Positions 14,857 to 16,837 of a DNA stretch of 16,837 nt are shown here, piece by piece. The first letter of the stretch is position 1. Each line of letters begins with the position of its first letter. The position numbers and the translations under genes are program-made. The notes beneath the pieces are model-generated. The model did not search any database. It saw only the letters and a list, made by a program, of their open reading frames with translations, and was not told where the DNA came from. The DNA is from Pseudomonadota bacterium (GTDB lineage Bacteria > Pseudomonadota > Alphaproteobacteria > Caulobacterales > Caulobacteraceae), in assembly GCA_023428785.1 (NCBI GenBank), contig JAEYWU010000048.1:1-16837 (forward strand), in the 5' to 3' direction.

Positions 14857-16740
14857 CTATTGGCAGGCGAGGCATTCCTCGTAGTCGGTCTTAGCGACGG
14901 CGAAGAGGTCCGGCTGGTTCGGATCGATCTCGGCCTCGGCCTTGTCCTCGGCGCCGGCGAAGGCGGCCCGCTGAACCGACTTGGAGCGGAGATAGTAGAG
15001 CGACTTCATGCCCTTCTCCCACGCGGTCCAGTGCAGCATGTGCAGGTCCCACTTGTCGATGTCGCCAGGCAGGAAGACGTTGACCGACTGGGCCTGGCAG
15101 ACTTCCGGGGTCCGGTCGGCGGCCAGTTCGATGACCCAGCGCTGATCGAGCTCGAAGGCGGTCTTGTAGATGGCCTTCTCGTCATCGGTCAGGCCGTCCA
15201 GGTGCTGGACCGAGCCTTCGTTCTCCAGGATCGAGGACCAGACCGCCTCGCGGTTCAGGCCCTTGGTCTCGAGCAGGGCCTCCAGATAGGGGTTCTTGAC
15301 CGCGAACGAGCCCGACAGGGTCTTGTGGGTGTAGATGTTGGCCGGGATCGGCTCGATGCCGGCCGAGGTGCCGCCGCAGATGATCGAGATCGAAGCGGTC
15401 GGGGCGATGGCCAGCTTGTGCGAGAAGCGCTCCATCACGCCACGTTCGGCGGCGTCCTCGCAGGCGCCCTTCTCTTCGGCCAGCAGGCGGCTGGCCTTGT
15501 CGGCCTCGCGGCGCAGGTGCTTGAACAGACGCATGTTCCACGACTTGGCCATGGCCGATTCAAAGGCCACGCCCTGCGCCTGCAGGAAGGAGTGGAAGCC
15601 CATCAGGCCCAGGCCCACCGAGCGCTCGCGCTTGGCGGAATAGACGGCCGCGGCCATCGCCGGCGGGGCGCGCTGGATGAAGTCTTCCAGCACGTTGTCG
15701 AGGAAGCGCATGACGTCCTCGATGAAGCGGGGTTCGTCGCGCCACTCCAGGAAGGTCTCGGCGTTCACCGACGATAGGCAGCAGACGGCGGTCCGGTCCA
15801 CGCCCAGGTGGTCGGCGCCGGTGTGCAGCATGATTTCCGAGCACAGGTTCGATTGCTTGACCGTGAGGCCCAGCGCCCGCTGGTGCTCGGGCATGGCGCG
15901 GTTCACCGTGTCCGAGAAGATCAGATAGGGCTCGCCGGTCTGCATCCGGATGTCGAGGATCTTGGTCCACAGGGCACGGGCGTCGACGGTCTTGCGGACC
16001 TCGCCGGTCTTCGGGGACAGCAGGTCGAAGGTCTTGCCGTCGCGAACCGCCTCCATGAAGGCGTCGGTGATGTTGATGCCGTGGTGCAGGTTCAGGGACT
16101 TGCGGTTGAAGTCGCCCGACGGTTTGCGGATCTCGAGGAACTCCTCGATCTCCGGGTGGTGGATGTCGAGATAGACGGCGGCCGATCCGCGCCGCAGCGA
16201 ACCCTGCGAAATGGCCAGGGTCAGGGAGTCCATTACCCGGATGAAGGGGATGATGCCCGAGGTCTGGCCGGCGCCCTTGACCTTCTCGCCGATGGAGCGG
16301 ACGCCGCCCCAGTAGGTGCCGATGCCGCCGCCGTTCGAGGCCAGGGCGACGTTCTCGTTCCAGACGTTCTGGATGCCGTCGAGGCTGTCGCCGACGGCGT
16401 TGAGGAAGCAGGAGATCGGCAGGCCGCGGTCGGCGCCGCCGTTGGACAGCACCGGCGTGGCCGGCATGAACCACAGCTTCGACATGTAGTCGTAGACGCG
16501 CTGGGCGTGCTCGGCGTCGTCCGAGAAGGCGGTGGCCACGCGGGCGAACATGTCCTGGTAGGACTCGCCCTTGAGCAGGTAGCGGTCCTCGAGCGTCTTC
16601 TTGCCGAAGTCGGTCAGCAGGGCGTCGCGTGAGCGGTCGATCTGGATCGAGGGCACCAGCGCCAGATGGGGTCGCTGGGCCCCCTCGGCCGCCTCGATCC
16701 CCTCGAAACTCACCGTCTTCAACGCTTCGCCGCCGGCCAT
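14857..16740 (-). CDS. nrdA: class I ribonucleotide reductase, large (alpha) subunit
   Basis: Reduces ribonucleoside diphosphates to deoxyribonucleotides, using a radical delivered by the small subunit NrdB. The product is 627 residues. Cys111 (PISCFLNAV) and Cys320 (AVCCL, with Cys321 beside it) match the redox pair of E. coli NrdA (225/462). Cys300 in NLCSEI matches the thiyl-radical Cys439, with Asn298 and Glu302. The tail ends CLACQ, giving the thioredoxin-reactive CxxC at 623/626. Cys111 is 114 residues earlier than in E. coli, so the N-terminal ATP-cone is missing. ATG 16740 (MAGGEALKTVSFEG) is preferred; the ATG at 16830 would place coding over the NrdR-like sites. nrdB is not in the window. 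Confidence 0.95.
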   Translation of the reverse strand: MAGGEALKTVSFEGIEAAEGAQRPHLALVPSIQIDRSRDALLTDFGKKTLEDRYLLKGESYQDMFARVATAFSDDAEHAQRVYDYMSKLWFMPATPVLSNGGADRGLPISCFLNAVGDSLDGIQNVWNENVALASNGGGIGTYWGGVRSIGEKVKGAGQTSGIIPFIRVMDSLTLAISQGSLRRGSAAVYLDIHHPEIEEFLEIRKPSGDFNRKSLNLHHGINITDAFMEAVRDGKTFDLLSPKTGEVRKTVDARALWTKILDIRMQTGEPYLIFSDTVNRAMPEHQRALGLTVKQSNLCSEIMLHTGADHLGVDRTAVCCLSSVNAETFLEWRDEPRFIEDVMRFLDNVLEDFIQRAPPAMAAAVYSAKRERSVGLGLMGFHSFLQAQGVAFESAMAKSWNMRLFKHLRREADKASRLLAEEKGACEDAAERGVMERFSHKLAIAPTASISIICGGTSAGIEPIPANIYTHKTLSGSFAVKNPYLEALLETKGLNREAVWSSILENEGSVQHLDGLTDDEKAIYKTAFELDQRWVIELAADRTPEVCQAQSVNVFLPGDIDKWDLHMLHWTAWEKGMKSLYYLRSKSVQRAAFAGAEDKAEAEIDPNQPDLFAVAKTDYEECLACQ

Positions 16741-16790
16741 CGGATTATCGCCCTGAACTAAATCGAAAAACTGACTGCCTGCGCCGCCGA

Positions 16791-16837
16791 CCACAGCATC
16801 TAGTGGCCGTAGCGCTCCCCAAGCCCACATATGGGGC
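16791..16837 (-). promoter_or_regulatory. two NrdR-box-like sites upstream of nrdA
   Basis: CCACAGCATCTAGTGG (16791-16806) matches about 11 of 16 positions of the palindromic NrdR consensus ACACTATATATAGTGT. AGCCCACATATGGGGC (16822-16837) matches about 9. Their starts are 31 bases apart, the paired-box phasing (15-16 bases between boxes) known for NrdR, the repressor of ribonucleotide reductase genes. The near box lies about 50 bases upstream of the nrdA ATG. The far box touches the window edge. Confidence 0.6.

Noticed and set aside
16741..16830. Longer nrdA start at ATG 16830
   Set aside because: The added 30 residues are not NrdA-like and would cover the NrdR-like boxes.

Overview
The window is GC-rich alphaproteobacterial chromosome. 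Gene content and protein style point to Caulobacterales, something like Brevundimonas or Caulobacter. The supporting features are Ffh, S16 with a long Ala/Glu tail, RimM, ClpB, a YaiI/flavoprotein pair and a short NrdA with a CxxC tail. The genus is inferred; no rRNA or other decisive marker is present.

Layout. Positions 1-713 hold the end of an unrecognised gene and a convergent small lipoprotein gene. Positions 870-3598 are a translation and secretion block: ffh (signal recognition particle GTPase), rpsP and rimM. A strong hairpin flanked by an 8-bp direct repeat lies in the ffh leader, and a GC-rich hairpin lies between rpsP and rimM. The trmD and rplS genes that often follow rimM are absent here. 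A LysE/RhtB exporter gene (minus strand) follows, then clpB, which probably starts at a TTG codon and has a candidate sigma-32 promoter.

Positions 7006-8768 are the unusual part. This stretch is visibly less GC-rich and uses different codons. It is arranged as two divergent units. Leftward run a ribbon-helix-helix regulator and an overlapping small membrane protein. Rightward run a possible 33-codon leader, a divergent proteasome-like (Ntn-hydrolase) protein, and an overlapping 57-residue Pro/Lys-rich protein ending in LVLNLRG. The shared control region has a 9-bp motif (TGGTTGGAC) facing each way and a 7-bp inverted repeat over the hydrolase start. A T-tract hairpin closes the segment. This is the best candidate for an undescribed system. 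It resembles, in layout only, a proteasome subunit with a small disordered partner, as in Pup-proteasome loci.

Positions 8769-11009 hold small accessory genes: a hypothetical, a GrpB-family protein, and two secreted Cys-containing proteins. Positions 11010-13931 hold a DUF418 membrane protein and a tightly coupled YaiI-family/flavoprotein pair. Positions 13932-14759 encode a probable outer-membrane barrel. The window ends with nrdA (class I ribonucleotide reductase large subunit, minus strand). It lacks the N-terminal ATP-cone and is preceded by two NrdR-box-like sites with 31-bp phasing.

Several convergent gene pairs end with stop codons that overlap (CTAG, twice) or abut (TGATCA), leaving no room for terminators.
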